Of a stretch of 64,000 nt of DNA, positions 34,278-46,552 are shown one piece after another. A model generated the notes under the pieces. It searched no databases, was not told the DNA's origin, and worked only from the letters and a program-made list of their open reading frames with translations. Within the stretch, counting starts at the first letter, position 1. Each line of letters begins with the position of its first letter. A program made the position numbers and the translations under genes. Location: NCBI GenBank assembly GCA_008729055.1, contig SDUX01000004.1, forward strand, positions 3,908,172 to 3,972,171, given 5' to 3'. This DNA comes from Pyropia haitanensis (lineage: Eukaryota; Rhodophyta; Bangiophyceae; Bangiales; Bangiaceae).

Positions 34278-36014
34278 GGGGAGGGGGGAGGGGGGGGGCA
34301 CCAATGCGAGAGGGGGGGAGGGAGGGGCTGGGGTGGTGGGTGAGGGGGGGGGGGCGGGTGGGGTGGAGGCAGGATGTGTACAGGGGGGGTGATGAAAGGG
34401 GGACCTACTAAGTCGTGTGGGTTGCGGATACGGCGGAGTCGCGCTTGGTGGGGAACGCTCCTTGCGGGGAGGCGGTTGAGCGGGGGGGAGGTGACGACGC
34501 CTGCGGCGTGCGTCAGTGACTGGACCGTATCGGGTTGGGGAAGCGGCGCGTGGTGGCGACCTCACCCCGAGGCGGTGTCGGTACCGACCCACCCATCGTG
34601 GCGCCGCCGCGGGCGCGCACAGGGGGAGGTGGCCGCGCGCAACGCCGGCGGCGGCGGTGCGCGTCTCGGGGCACTGGTGTGCCCCGCCAGCGGCGGACCG
34701 AGTGGGCCTTCCCCTCCCCTCGCCTCCCGCCCTTTCCTAGGGCAGAGAACGCTGTGTCTGTCGGTGAGCCGTCGTCGGCGGGGGCGACCGCGTTGACGGT
34801 GGTGGCGAGCCAGCGGCGGCGGCCGGTGCGCGTTGTACACCCGGCTCTTGCGGCGGGGTGGGTGACCCAAGGGGGTCGGGGGGGGGGGGAGGTTGCCGTG
34901 GCGGTCTGAGTCTGGCGGTGTCAGGCCAAGATGGCGGTGGCAACGGCGGCGGCGGCGACGGCAGTGGTGGCCGCGCCTGGGCGGGCACGCGGGCGGGCGG
35001 TTGGGCAGGGGGGCGGGCGCGGAGGCGGGGGTGAGCGAAGAGACGGGCTGAGGCCCCGCGGCGGATCCCTGCGGCGTCGTCCGTTGGCTTCCGCGCCCCC
35101 CTTTCGTTGCTTCTCGTCCAGGTCGTGGCGGCCTTCCCGCACCACCGGGTGAGCACGTATGACTCCTTTTTTTGCCTGACTGGACCCTGTTTCCTTGCGC
35201 GTTCTCTTGTTTTTCTTCACGTTTTGACCGTGCGCTGCACCCCGCAAAAGTGAGTGTCCTCACCGACGGGACCGTCGCGCCTTTGGGACGGGCGACAGCG
35301 CCGCCGCGAGCGTGCACCTGCTGCGGTCCGTCGCGCACACCCGCCGGTTGTCGCGACGCGGCCGCGGCCGTTGCCAGCCGCGGCCAGACGCGGCCCACCA
35401 CGTCGGCGGCGTAGGCCTCACACGTCCGGCCCAAGGCGAGCAGTGTCCACGCCCGCCCCAGAGTAGGGGCGCGCCGCCACACGCCTCAGCGCGGTATCCA
35501 GTACCGTACGTGACAGTCACCGCATCGGTGTCGTCGCTACACGGCTGCCGCCACGGCACGGCGGGTGTGAGTGAGCTTGACAAGGCTGGCCAAGTCCACG
35601 GTGGCCGCACGGTAGGCGCGTGCCAGCGGGCTGCCCGGTCGACCGGCGGGCCGACGGGTCGCATCGCCCGTGGCGCCGCCGCCGCCGCCGCCGCCGCGCC
35701 GTCCGTGGCGGCCCGTGGCGGTGCTATCCCGGGCGAACGCTGGCCGCGTTTGTCCGCGCTGGGGTGTCTCCTACGGCGCGCACCCCCGCCACCCCTTTCG
35801 CAGGGTGGCGCGGGGGGGACGGCGGCAGCTGGCCTCCCCGGCCACGTGGCATCTCCCCGCCACCCCCGTTCCCGGCCGGTCGTCCGACGTGGCATTTTCC
35901 CTTCGGCCTCCCATTCCCGCCACCGCATCGGATGCGCTCTGCTCCGCCGTTGCCCCTCCCCCTACTCCTGCCCCGCACTCACCTCCTCCGCCCCCCTCTC
36001 GCCTATCCCTGGTC
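34278..36014. other. Intergenic before the HD-domain gene
   Basis: GC-rich with several G runs, pyrimidine-rich patches at 35160-35225 and 35930-36010 (the latter just upstream of the next start). In the frame of the next gene there is no stop back to about 35670, so an N-terminal extension of that protein cannot be excluded. No other gene is supported. Confidence 0.45.
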
Positions 36015-38002
36015 ATGACGCCCCCGTCGCCCTCCCCCCCCACGACGGCGTCACCCCCGCCACCGGCGCCGGCGCCGATGCCGCCCTTGGCCGATGGCGC
36101 GGCGCCGCTGCCGGGCAGCGTCTTTGAGCTGATGCTCCTCGTCGGGCGCCTAAAGGTACGGCCGGGGGGGGGGTTCCGATTGAGAGGAGGTACAGCGGGG
36201 ATGGCGCGGGGGGGGTGGGGGGGTGGCGGACGGCGGTCTTTCCGCTCACCGCCTTCTAGGGGGGTGCGGGGGTGACGTGCGGTGGCGCCGACGGGGGCGG
36301 TGGGTGGGGAAGTGGGGGGCGCTGCCGGCTGGCCCGCTTCCTGCCGCCAGCGAGCGCCGCGCAGTCACCTGACGGACCGACGCCCCCCGCCTGCGGTCGC
36401 CCCCCCTGGGACCACCCCCCGTGCTGCTGCGGTGCGGTGGTCCGCCTTGTGACCGCCGCCGCCCCCCCCCCCTCCTCTGTGCACCCTGCCGTCACCCCCC
36501 CGCAGCGGACCAAGCGCGCCGGGTGGGTGCTCTCTGGCATCCCCGCCCCCGAGTCGGTGTCGGACCACATGTACCGGATGGCGGTGGCGGCGTTTGCGCT
36601 GCCGCCGCCCGTGTCGGCGCACGCGATGAAGCTGGCGCTCGTGCACGACCTGGCCGAGGCGCTCGTCGGGGACATCACCCCACACGACGGCGTGTCGGGG
36701 GAGGAGAAGGCGCGGCGGGAGCGGGCGGCCATGGCCGCCATCCGGGACGAGGTGCTGGGGGGGGCGGGAGGGGGGGCGGCGGAGGGGGCGCCGGGGGGGG
36801 CGGGGGGGGACCCCGCCGGCCGCGCGATCGGCGCGCAGCTGGTGGCGCTGTGGGAAGAGTACGAGGCGGGCGAGACACCCGCCGCGGCGCTCGTCAAGGA
36901 TGTGGACAAGTACGAGATGGTCGTGCAGGCGTACGAGTACGAGAAGGGTACGTTTTCTTCCTGAGGGCGGGGGCGCGGGTGGGGTGGGGGGAGTCTTCCG
37001 CTCCGCCGCGGCGGGTGCGCGCAGCGGGCTGACACCTCCGTGGGGGCACGGCGTTGCCGGCACCCCCGTCCGGGAGAGGCGCGGGCTGTCGCCCGCAGTG
37101 GCGGCCGCCGTGGCGGCGGTGGCGGCGGCGGCGGCCATGGCGGCAGCACCGGCCTGCTGTGCCGGTGGGACGCCCGCACCCCCTGTCCTGTCCGCCGCCG
37201 CCAGGGGGGGGAGTGGACGTCCCCGCCCCCGAACTGGGCGTGACCCTGCGGCGGCCTCCTGACACGGGTCGCCTCTTGTGGCGCCGCGTGCGCTCACCTC
37301 GCCTCCCCCCCCCTCCTCCCTCACGCTCCCCCCTCCCCTTCCCCCCCTCGTTTTTGCTTCTCCGGCCGCCCGCCCCCGCGCTTGGCTTCCCCCCCGCCCC
37401 GCCCCCCCGGATGGTGTCACGGGTTGCCACGCACCCCCTGCCGCCTTCCCCCCCCTTCCCCCTCCCGCCCTCCAGCCACTGGCAAGGACCTGTCCCCCTT
37501 TTTCGACAGCACCGCGGGCAAGTTCCGCACGCCGACCGTCCGCGGCTGGGCGGAGCCCGTCTACGCCGCGCGCGCCGCTGCACGCGCCGCCGCCGCGGCG
37601 GCGGCCGGCGAGGGGGGGGCGCGCCGCCGCAGCCGCCGGCTGGCTCGCCGCCGTAGCGGGGCGGACCACTCCTCTCCCCCGCCCCCTCACCTCCTCCCCT
37701 CCCCCGCTCTGCCCGCGGCCCCTGCTTGCCCGGGGATGTGCGGCTGCGCCCATCCCAGCCGGGCCGTGGCGAGTCTTGGCAGACGGCATCCGTTCTGGTT
37801 CGTTTTTGTTGGCACGAGGCGGGGCGGCTGGGTATGGCTGGGTGTAGGCGGGGTGGTGGTCACCAGAAGAGGAAAAAACGTGGACAGTACGCACCAGCGG
37901 CGGCAGCGCCCACAGCCGCCAAGGGTGGCTCCCCCGCCGGCAGCGCCGCGGAGTCAAGACGCCCGCTGGGGCGGGGCGGCCTCACGGCGCGCCAGCGCGT
38001 GA
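36015..38002 (+). CDS. HD-domain 5'-deoxynucleotidase, HDDC2/YfbR family (3 exons)
   Basis: Exons 36015-36155, 36506-36947 and 37476-38002 give 369 residues. Intron 1 (350 bp) starts GTACGG and ends CGCAG in phase 0. Intron 2 (528 bp) starts GTACGT and ends TCCAG, rebuilding YEK-A-TGKDLSPFF. The core reads ELMLLVGRLK|RTKRAGWVLSGIPAPESVSDHMYRMAV, LALVHDLAEALVGDITPHD, then LWEEYEAGETPAAALVKDVDKYEMVVQA and FFDSTAGKFRTPTVRGWAEPVY. The metal ligands H...HD...D of the HD fold are all present. Family members remove phosphate from deoxynucleoside 5'-monophosphates. A Gly-rich insert of about 20 residues sits in the middle of the domain. After RGWAEPVYAAR the protein should end within a few residues; the remaining 150 are Arg/Ala/Pro-rich and may reflect a missed intron or base. 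Confidence 0.88.
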
Positions 38003-41000
38003 GAGGCGACCCCACCGACCGCCGTACTCCCCGCCTGTTGACGTCTCCACCCGTGGCCGCCCCACGCCGCCCCGCCGCCGCTCTTCTCGCCTGGCATGTC
38101 GTCGCCGCGGCACTGCGTGTGCCGTCGGCGCGGCTCGATTCTCTACTGCCGGGTGCCGCGGAGCGCGTCTACACCCCACCGCTCACGGGATCGTGGGGCG
38201 CTCTTGACAGAACCGGAGGCGCCTCCAGGGCGGCTGGGTGGCACTGCCTGGTCTGGGAGACCCCCGCCCGGTCTGCACAATTGTCGAGACTCGGTGTTGG
38301 ACTCCACTGGGCGGGGGGAGGGGAGACGCGGGCGCGGCGGGGCGCGCGCCCCCGCCGCCCCCCATCCCGCAAGCGGTCTCAATGCGAGCAACCGCCGCTG
38401 CCGCCAGTAAAAGAACCGGGGCGGCGCCCGCCTGCGCCACCGTGCGGGTGACTTTGGCGGGAGGGTGGGCAATGGCCATAGCCACACCACGCGTGACACA
38501 GCAGCGGCGGGCGTCGTTGACAAGCCACGCTGTCGCCGCGGGGGTACACGCAGCCGCCGCGGCGGTTGCCGCCGCCGCGGTCACCGCCGCCGCCGCTATC
38601 GGCACCCCCCTCTGCCTCCACGGCCACCACCGCCGCCTCCATCGCGGTCGCTGTCGCCGACGCCCGCGGGTGGTGCGCCCTGACGTCCACGCACCGCGTG
38701 GCGTGGAAAAAGAGTCGCCGGCGGCCGCCCCACGGCCGTGGCGTCCGTCCCCATGGGAAGCACCTTCTTATGGCCAGTCTCACGAGCGGGTGCTACGACC
38801 CCATCCGGAGGGGGTGCGCCCAGTGTGAGCTGCGCGCGCCAACGTCGTTGGCTCACTTTCGACGCACCCGCCGACGAACCGAGTCGATCCGCCGGCGGCG
38901 GGGCGCGTCTGTTGGCAAAAACGGGGGGCTATTTCTCCAGCGCAGACCTCGACCACTGCGCCGCCCTGCCACGCGCCCGTCCTGTCTGAGCGCTGCTCGG
39001 GAGGGACGGGGAGCCCGCCCCGGCTGCTTGCTGTCTGCGGTGGCGCGGCGGCGGCGCACGTGCCGGCCGCCCCGGCGTGCGTGTCTCGCTGAATGATCGA
39101 TTCGGGGGCACGGTCTTCCAGTCCCGGCTGTACCAACCTCCTCCCTGATGCTGCGGGGAAAACGGACCCCTCGTCGGGTAGGCGGGCACACGGTTGTGGG
39201 TGGGGCGCTTGTGCTTGCGGCTACCAGTCGCGTCCAGCGCAGTCTGTTGAGTGCGTGCTTGCAGGAGTGCTGGACATCTCCGAGTGGCTTCTGCGCTGAC
39301 CATAATTGACCCGCAAGATCGCTGGAACTCTTGAACGTAGGGATCTCAGTGAAAATAGCACGCACGTCCAACGCAGTCTGGCATCCAATGTGTGGCTGAA
39401 GCGCCAACAATATCTACTTTCTACTGCGTGCGCGCGGGCGAGCCAAGCGGCCAGCACGAGATGCTCGAAGCGCGTCCAAAGCGCGGCACCCTCCAGCGGC
39501 AGCCGGGGCCAACGAATGCACCAGAAATAGAACCAGCTTCACTGGAGCCACGACTGAATCTGGCGCCGTATTCCCCAAACGTTTTCCCAGGGGTGGGCCA
39601 AACCACCGGAGGGGGGAGCGGGTTCAACTGCGTTGCGTGGTGCACGCTCCGCCCGTAGGCGCGTCGGCCAAGGGGCTTGCACGGGAAGCCAGGGCGTGGC
39701 CGCTGCCGCCGAGGCCCAGCCACTGCCGCGCCGGCGCCGCCGGTGCCGGCGCCGCCCCCTGACGAGGACCCGGGTGGAGCCCGCCGCTCGGCAGGATGCG
39801 GATCAGCCTCGTTAGTCGCCCCCCCCCCCCCCCCGCCCGGTCGGATGCCTGGCAGCAACGATAGCGCGCCGGCCCGCACCGTACACGCGGTTCCTCGACC
39901 GCGCGCCACGGCTCGGCCGCCCCGCGCGCGGCCGCTCCCCACGCCAAGCCAGTGTGGCGGGTCTCGGGGCGGCGGCGGCGCCGCGAGAGGGCGCGCCCAT
40001 CGGGGTGGGCCCGTGGGGGGAAGGGAGGAGCGGGACGGCGGCCGCGCGCGCCGCGGCGCGTGACGCGGCAACCCTGTCCGCGGCGTCCCGTCGTGTCGCG
40101 GCGTGTGGCGCTGTGGGGGAGCGACCGCCGCCGCCGCCGCCGCCGCCACCGCCGCCGCCGCTGCCGCGGTCGCCGTTCCCGCCGCGTCGGCACTGACGAG
40201 GCGGCATGTCGCGCGGACGAGGTGCCCCCTCTGCCGCCGCGCACTGGAGGGGGGGGGCGGGGGGGGGACCGCGGCGGCGATGACGAGCCGGCGGGACCAC
40301 GTCGACGGCCCGGGAGGGGGCCGTGGCCCGGGGGGGGGGGGGCGCGCCACGCCGCACCGGTGGGAGGGAGGGATCCACAGGCGTGACGGCGGGTGGCGTA
40401 GACGGGGGGGGGGAGGGGGGAGGGAGGGCAGTGCGGGAGGGGGTCTCGCCGCCGCCCCCCCCGGCGTGTGGCCCGCGGCGGCCGCCCCCTCCGCCGCTGC
40501 CGCGCCGCCGCGGTGCGGCCGCCCCCCCGCCGCCCGCCGCGGCCGCCGTGTCTGCGCCAGTGTCAGGCCGGCGGCGGGGGCGGCCGGCCGGGCCGCCCGC
40601 GCGGCCGCCCCGCCGGCGGCGCGTGCCGCGACCGCCGCCGGCGCGGCGCGCGCAGAAGGCGGCGGCCGCCGGCCGACGCGGCCGCGGCCGCGGCCGCCGG
40701 CGGCGGCGGCGGATTGGGGGGCGCCCGCTCGCGCCGCCGCCGCCCGCCCGCGTCCCGGCCGGCCGCCTCCACCCGGCCCCCGCCCTCCACCGTCGTCGCC
40801 GCGCAGTGGACGGCAGGGCCGCACGCGCGGCGGCTTCCCTACCTCTCGCCCCTTCCGACCCCTTCCCCCCTGTCTATACCTCCCCATCCCCGACCAAACC
40901 CACTCCCCCCTCCCTGCTCTATCCCCGCCTCTGCTCCCCACTCTCACGCCTGCACCCCCCCCCATCCGCCTCGCTCGCCCTTTCCCCGCCCCCCCTCCTG

Positions 41001-41041
41001 GTCCTCCCCCCTTTCCTTCCGCTTTTCCCCCTCCACCCATC
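38003..41041. other. Intergenic, 3 kb, no supported gene
   Basis: GC-rich to about 38760, more balanced from about 38760 to 39640, then very GC-rich again with pyrimidine-rich DNA just before the protease start (40830-41040). The balanced part repeats GTCCARCGCAGTCTG-like words at 39233 and 39367 and may be decayed mobile DNA, but I find no paired ends. Frames do not resemble known proteins. Confidence 0.45.
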
Positions 41042-41319
41042 ATGGTCCACCCGTCCGCACCGGGCCGGCGGCGGCACCACCGGACCGCCACCGCGGCCGC
41101 CGCCGCGGTGACGGTGGCGGTTCTCGCCGCCGCAGCGGCGGTCGGCGCTGTCGCGGTACCGCGGGCCGGCGGCGCGGCGGCGGCGGCCGCCGCGGCGCCC
41201 GCCGCCGCTCGCGCGGCTGCCGCCCCTGCCGCCGCCGCCGCCGCCGACAATGAGACGGACGCGGACGACACGAAGCTGATGGTGATGGACCAGGTCATCC
41301 ACGACGGCGACGCCGCCGT

Positions 41320-41350
<31 letters not shown>

Positions 41351-42309
41351 ACGGCCACGGCGGCGGCAGCAGCGCCGGCGTCGCGCCAGGTGCTGACGCG
41401 CCGCCCCCAGATTGTCAATGGGGTGACCGAGACGCGCCCCGCCCTGACGGGCTTTATGGCGAGGCTGCTCAAGGCGCCGCGCCGTGGCGGCGGCGCCCCC
41501 CGCTTCACGTGCGGCGGTGCGCGCATCACCGAGCGCCACGTCCTCACCGCCGGCCACTGCGCGCCGACGGTGGGGGATACCGTTGCGATTGGCGGGACGG
41601 ACGTGGCGGGCGGCCTGCGGTACCTGGTCGTCAAGGTCAGCTACCCGCCGGGCGGGTCGGTCGTGCGCGCCGACGTTGGCGTCCTGGATATCGCGGTCGT
41701 CGAGTACGAGTCGCGGACGCCGCTGGGGGGCGGCGGCGTCGCCGCCGCCCCGGTCGACGCCGCCGCCGCCGCGGCGGGCGCTCCCAGCGTCGCCGCTGCC
41801 GCCGCCGCCGCCGTCACCGCGGGCGGCACGGAGGACCCGCGCGCCTCCCCCCCCCCGTGCAGCTGTCGGACCTGCGCATCGCGCGGGTGCCCCGCGACGC
41901 GGGCGACCTGGCCGTCAACACCTCTGTGACGACGCTCGGCTGGGGCGCGGTGTTCCCGGAAAAGATTGGCGCGCTCTTTGGCCCCGCCCCCGCCCTCCGC
42001 AGCGTCAACACGCGGGTGTGGGACGGCGGCGACTGCTCGGCGGCGTACGCGAGCGTCGCCGCCTCGCGGCCGCCCTACATGTTTTGCGCCGCCGCCGCGG
42101 GCGCGGGGCCGTGCGCGGGCGACAGCGGCGGGCCGGCGGGGTACTTCCCGGGGGATGGCCGCGGGTTTATCGTCGTTGGGCTCGTCAGCGGCACCATCAG
42201 CAGCCTGTTTTACCGGTGCGAGCCGCGCGCGCCGGCGTTTTACACCAACGTGGGGTTCTTTTACGAGTGGCTGACCGACGCGGTGGCGCCGCTACAGCTC
42301 ACCTCTTGA
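41042..42309 (+). CDS. Secreted chymotrypsin-fold serine protease (S1 family)
   Basis: The start is ATG 41042 (MVHPSAPGRRRHH), followed by a hydrophobic Ala/Val signal segment. The frame breaks at C10 (41848-41857); one added C links it to the frame ending TGA 42307-42309, for about 422 residues. All three catalytic motifs are seen: ITERHVLTAGHC (His), VGVLDIAVVEYES (Asp) and GPCAGDSGGPAGYF (Ser). Downstream VGLVSG and FYTNVGFFYEWL complete the fold. Activation may follow RRPQIVNGV. Six residues before the catalytic Ser there is Gly, not Asp, so trypsin-like Arg/Lys specificity is unlikely. An Ala-rich stretch precedes the break. A 3' splice-like GTGCAG follows the C run at 41858-41863, so an intron rather than an indel is an alternative. 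Confidence 0.85.
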
Positions 42310-43763
42310 GGTGGGCAAGCCAGCGGGGGGGCGGTCGGGGGGGGGAGCGGGGAGCGTGGGCAGGGTGAGGAAGAGGATGGGGTGGCGTGGCGTGACGTGC
42401 GCGGAGGAGGCGGTGACGACGTGGGCAGCAATGAGGAGAAGGGGTGGGGTGAGAGCGCGAGAGAAAGGCGAAAGGTGGAGGGTAGGGGGGTGGGAAGGAC
42501 ACGCAGCGGCGGCCGCCCGCCACCGGCCCCCCTTGTACGACAGCCCGTTTTTGTTCTTGTTTCCGCCTGTGCACAGCGGCCGCCTGGCGGCAGCGCCTGC
42601 CGCGGGAATGCGCGCGCCCCGCGCTCGACCGCGTGGTGGTCCGTGTGGCCGCCGCGGCCACTGAGGCGTTGCCGCCGCGGCGTCCGCCCGCACCGCGGCG
42701 GCCACGCGCGCCGGGTGGACGTGGCGCTCACGGCCCGTACGGACGGCCGGTCCCGCCTCACTGCCCAGCAGCCGCCCCGCGGCAGCGTCAGTCCGAGGGG
42801 GCGCCCGCACCCCCACCCCCCCCCCGCCCGTCAGGGCCTTGTGCCGCCGCGACGCGCGTGAACCCCCCCAGCCGCGGCCGCCCCACCGCCGTGGCGGCCG
42901 GCCGCCCCGCGGGCAGCGACGCGCTTGCCACCCGCGGTCGCCGCCGCGGGAGCGGTGCCGCAACGCGGGCGGGGCAGGAGCTGGGGGGGGGGCCGCGGCG
43001 GATCGAGGGGGGGGCGCGCGCCCGCCGGCCCACCCAACCGCCCGCCCCGCGCCGCCGCCCTTGGCCGCCCGCCCTCTCCCCCGCGTCCGCGCGCGCACAC
43101 CCGTAGCAAGTGGACGGCCGACCGCACCCGCCAAGCGTAGACGCCGCGCGCGGCCGTGGCGGCAGCCACCACCGCCCGCCCGCCGGCACGCTAACCGGCC
43201 GCCGCCGCCACCTCGGCAAGCGGCCCCGCCGTGGGGGCGCCCGCGCAGCGGCGGACGCCGCCACCATCCCCCCCGCTCCGCCATGCCAGACCGCCACCCT
43301 GAGCGTGAGAAACGACGCGCAGCCGCGGGGCCGATCCGTGAGAGGGGGAAGGGGAGAGGGGGGAGAGGCGAGGAACGAGGCGCGCTCGTGCCGCACCCCG
43401 CCGCCGAGTCACACCCCAACGGGCGCGCACGCAACGACCGCCGCCCGTCGGTGCCTCCCCCCCCCCCCGGCGCGCCCTCCCCCGTGGCGTACGCGGCCGC
43501 CGCGCCGCGTGTCCCGCCGCCGCCGCGGCACGCGACGCGGCCGCGGCGGCCGCGCCGCCCGGCGGCCGTGCCGCCGCGCCGCCGGGTCCGCGGCGGCCGC
43601 CGCCGCGCCGGGCGGCGGTCGGCCCCGCCGTCTCCCCTCACCGCCCGCCGGCCGCTGCGGCAGCTCACGGGCTGGCCGGCGGTCGGCGGCGGCGGCGGCG
43701 GCGCGGCATCCCCCTCCCCAACCCCCCCCCCCCTCCCCGCATCTTGTGCGCACCCGTGCGCCC
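42310..43763. other. Intergenic between convergent protease and Iwr1 genes
   Basis: GC-rich with scattered C/G runs. Frames on both strands are low-complexity. The segment 43750-43766 abuts the Iwr1 stop codon. No gene supported. Confidence 0.5.
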
Positions 43764-44141
43764 CTACAGCCGCTCCGACGCGTAGTAGAGCCGCGCGTCC
43801 TCCTCCTCATCAGTCGCCGCCCCCCCCTCGAGCCCCCACCCCCCCCCCACCCGTCCCCCCCACCGCCGCCGCCGCCGCCCCAGCGCCCCGTCTCCCCTCC
43901 TCCCCCCCCTCCGCCGAAGCTGTCGCTGTCGTCGCTCCCCCCGCCACGGCCAAACCCGCCGACGCTGCCGCCGTCGCCGTCCTCGTCGGCCGAGCCGCCC
44001 TCGGGCGTCGACGGGTAGTCGACGGACCGCGCGTCCGCGTCCGACGCGAACAGGTCCGTGTCGTCGTCTGAGGAGGGGGCATAGCCGTAAAGGAGCGCCA
44101 CGTTGCGGACAGAGTCTGCCCAGACGTAGCCGCGGGTGGGC

Positions 44142-44176
<35 letters not shown>

Positions 44177-44538
44177 GCTGGGAGGGGCGGCGCCAGCCGC
44201 GTCGGGCGCCGTGCCGTCGTCATCGAGGACGCCGTCACCGCCGTCACCGCCGCCGCCGCCGCCATCCGCGTCGGTCATGGCCACGTAGTAGTCGTACACG
44301 TACTCTTGTCCCGGGGTCGGGGTGTCGCCAGCAGGCGCGGCGGCAGCGGGGCCCACCACCGGCGGCAGTGGCACCTGGTTATCCCCAGGTGCGGCACCCC
44401 CCAATGGTGGGGTGGCCGCCGCGGGCAGACCGCCGGCCATGGGCGTCACGTCCACCACCGTCGTGCCGGCGGGGAGGTCATCCTCCATCCAGTCCCCCTC
44501 GGTGGGCGTCGCGTCGCGGCCGGCGGCTGGGCCGCAGC

Positions 44539-44570
<32 letters not shown>

Positions 44571-45107
44571 GTGGCGGCCGCCGCATCCGCTACTAGCGCC
44601 GGTGCTGTCGCCGGCGGCGGCGCCCCCCCCTCCCCACGGCCCGCCAACGGCACATCCAGGGGTCTGGGACGCCCCTCCCCCCCCCCCGGCACGCCGCTGT
44701 TTGCCCCCGCCAGCGCCACCGCCCCGACCGCGGGTGGTCGGAATCCCCGCAGGGACGACAGCCGCCGAAAGGCGGGCCCGTCGAGCCGCCGTGGCGACCG
44801 CCGCTCCCCCCCTGCAGGCCGCGGAACACCGCCGCCGCCACCACCACCCCCGCCGCCGCCGTGGCCGTCACTGGCGTCACTGGCGTCCGCCCCGACGCTC
44901 CCCCCCCCCCCCCAAGGTCATCGTCGCCGCCGAGGCCGAGGCGCGACCACGCGGCCGCCGCGGCGGCGCCCGACCGGCGGCGGCGCTTGGCGCGGCCGCC
45001 GCCGCCGTCGGCGGGGGCGACCAGGTGGAGGGTGTCCAGCGGCGCCGCGGAGCGGGCACGCTTGACGCGCAGCAGCACGGTGGCGGGGGGGGGGTGGGAG
45101 GTACCAT
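43764..45107 (-). CDS. Iwr1-family RNA polymerase II nuclear-import factor (split over frames)
   Basis: Four frame segments join into about 448 residues if one base is added at each of three homopolymers: G10 45085-45094, C14 44900-44913 and C10 43839-43848. The start is ATG 45107 (MVPPTPPPP). The N-terminus then reads TVLLRVKRARSAAPLDTLHL...AKRRRRS, the hallmark start of Iwr1/SLC7A6OS proteins (VLRVKRKR...P.EAL). RLDGPAFRRLSSLRGF follows. The Iwr1 domain shows EYVYDYYVAMTDAD, then RGYVWADS, and an acidic tail ASDADARSVDYPSTPEGG (D-S-D...DYP). The C-terminus in the third frame reads TDEEEDARLYYASERL before TAG at 43764-43766. Iwr1 binds assembled RNA polymerase II and takes it into the nucleus through a bipartite signal, consistent with the KRRRR cluster. 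Long poly-Gly and poly-Ala inserts are atypical. Confidence 0.75.
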
Positions 45108-46552
45108 GGCGTGTGGGGCGCGCGCCGGCGGAGGCGGTAACTGTACGGGGGAGTTCCGGGGATGCCGTGTAGAGGGGGGGTGGGGATGGGCCAGCAGCGA
45201 GAAGAGGTGGGTGGACCAGTGAGGCGGGAGGTCGGCCAGTGAACCGATAGGTGGGCGAGTGGAGAAGATGGGCCAGTGGAGGGAGATGTGGGTCGGCGGA
45301 GGGAGAGGTGGGCTGGTGGAGGGGCAACAGGGCCAACGGGGAAACACGAAAAGGCACACGGGTCGACGCCGGTGCGGGGTGGGCGCCGCCGTCGGCGGCA
45401 CCACCCGTGTGCCCCCGTGGGTCGCGCCACCACTTGACAAGTACGCGCATATTGGATCATGCAAACCATTTAATCGAGCACACGGTCCCGCCATGCAGTC
45501 AGGAATCTACGGTACACTGATGGTACAACGCCCGCACACTACCGAGCAACAACAACACGCGGTCAAACACTATGACGGGAGACATAGGAGTCACACCCCT
45601 TCCCCGCCCCTACAACCGTCCTGCCTATCGTATCCCCCTCCAGCAACACCACGATCCCGCAGCCGCCAGGGAGGCCGACCTTGTCACCCGCCAGAACCGC
45701 CACCGCAGCCCGGCCAACGATGCACCCACGGCGCCACCGCGGCCCCGCCACCAGTACACGCCACGGCGGATAACGTGGCCCCACCCCCCCGCCCCGCCCG
45801 TCCACGGCGTCTGGTTGGAGCGGCGGCGCCACGCCACAGCGCGCTCGCGCCTCCCCACATGCCGCGAGCGCCCGCCGCCCCCCACACGGACCACCACCCC
45901 TGCCCAGTCGCCCCCCGCGTCGCGAAACTCCCCGCCGTGACGGTGGCGGCGCTGGAACCGGGCATGACGCGCCCCCAGGCACGGGCGCAGCCGTCGAGCC
46001 CCATTAGGAGCTGCAGAGCGACACCACGCCCTTGCGGAGTAGTACTCCTCAAACGAACACCGCGCACGCTCCTACACTGCTCTGCTCCGCTACAGCCTCC
46101 ACCGGCCCACCATCCGTCGCCCATCCGCGGGGCCATCTGCTCCGCTCCGTTGATCACTTGTACCACCACACCAACTCCGACGCCCACGGCACCGCGCAAC
46201 ACACCAGTGATGCCGACGGGCGTGGCGTGCCCCTCGCCCACTTGCACAGCCGTCGAGCCTCAACAGATGCTACCGCGGCTGAGGCGTCCTCCCTTGTCCA
46301 ACCGCGCGGCCGCCTGTCCCACCCCGTGCCCACCAGCGTGCTCCGCTCCACTCCCACACCGCCACCGCTGCTGTACTTGTCCATCTGTGTGACTGCCGCC
46401 GTCGGCCCGCCCCCAGTACGCGCTCACCACTCCACCACTCCCCTACCGCCTCCGTCGCGCCCCCCCTCCTCGATCCGAGTGGCCGTCAGTCCCGCCACAT
46501 GCCGGATGGAAACTCTCCGCTTCACCGCTCCCCGGCCACCGCCGCCCCGCAC
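45108..46552. other. Intergenic upstream of Iwr1
   Basis: A more balanced, partly CA/CC-rich region. A 377-codon plus-strand frame (45259-46392) and several minus frames are open but Pro/Thr/His-rich and without family resemblance. I do not call a gene. Confidence 0.4.

Noticed and set aside
40103..41041. In-frame upstream extension of the protease
   Set aside because: It encodes low-complexity Arg/Pro/Ala sequence. ATG 41042 is followed directly by a good signal peptide.
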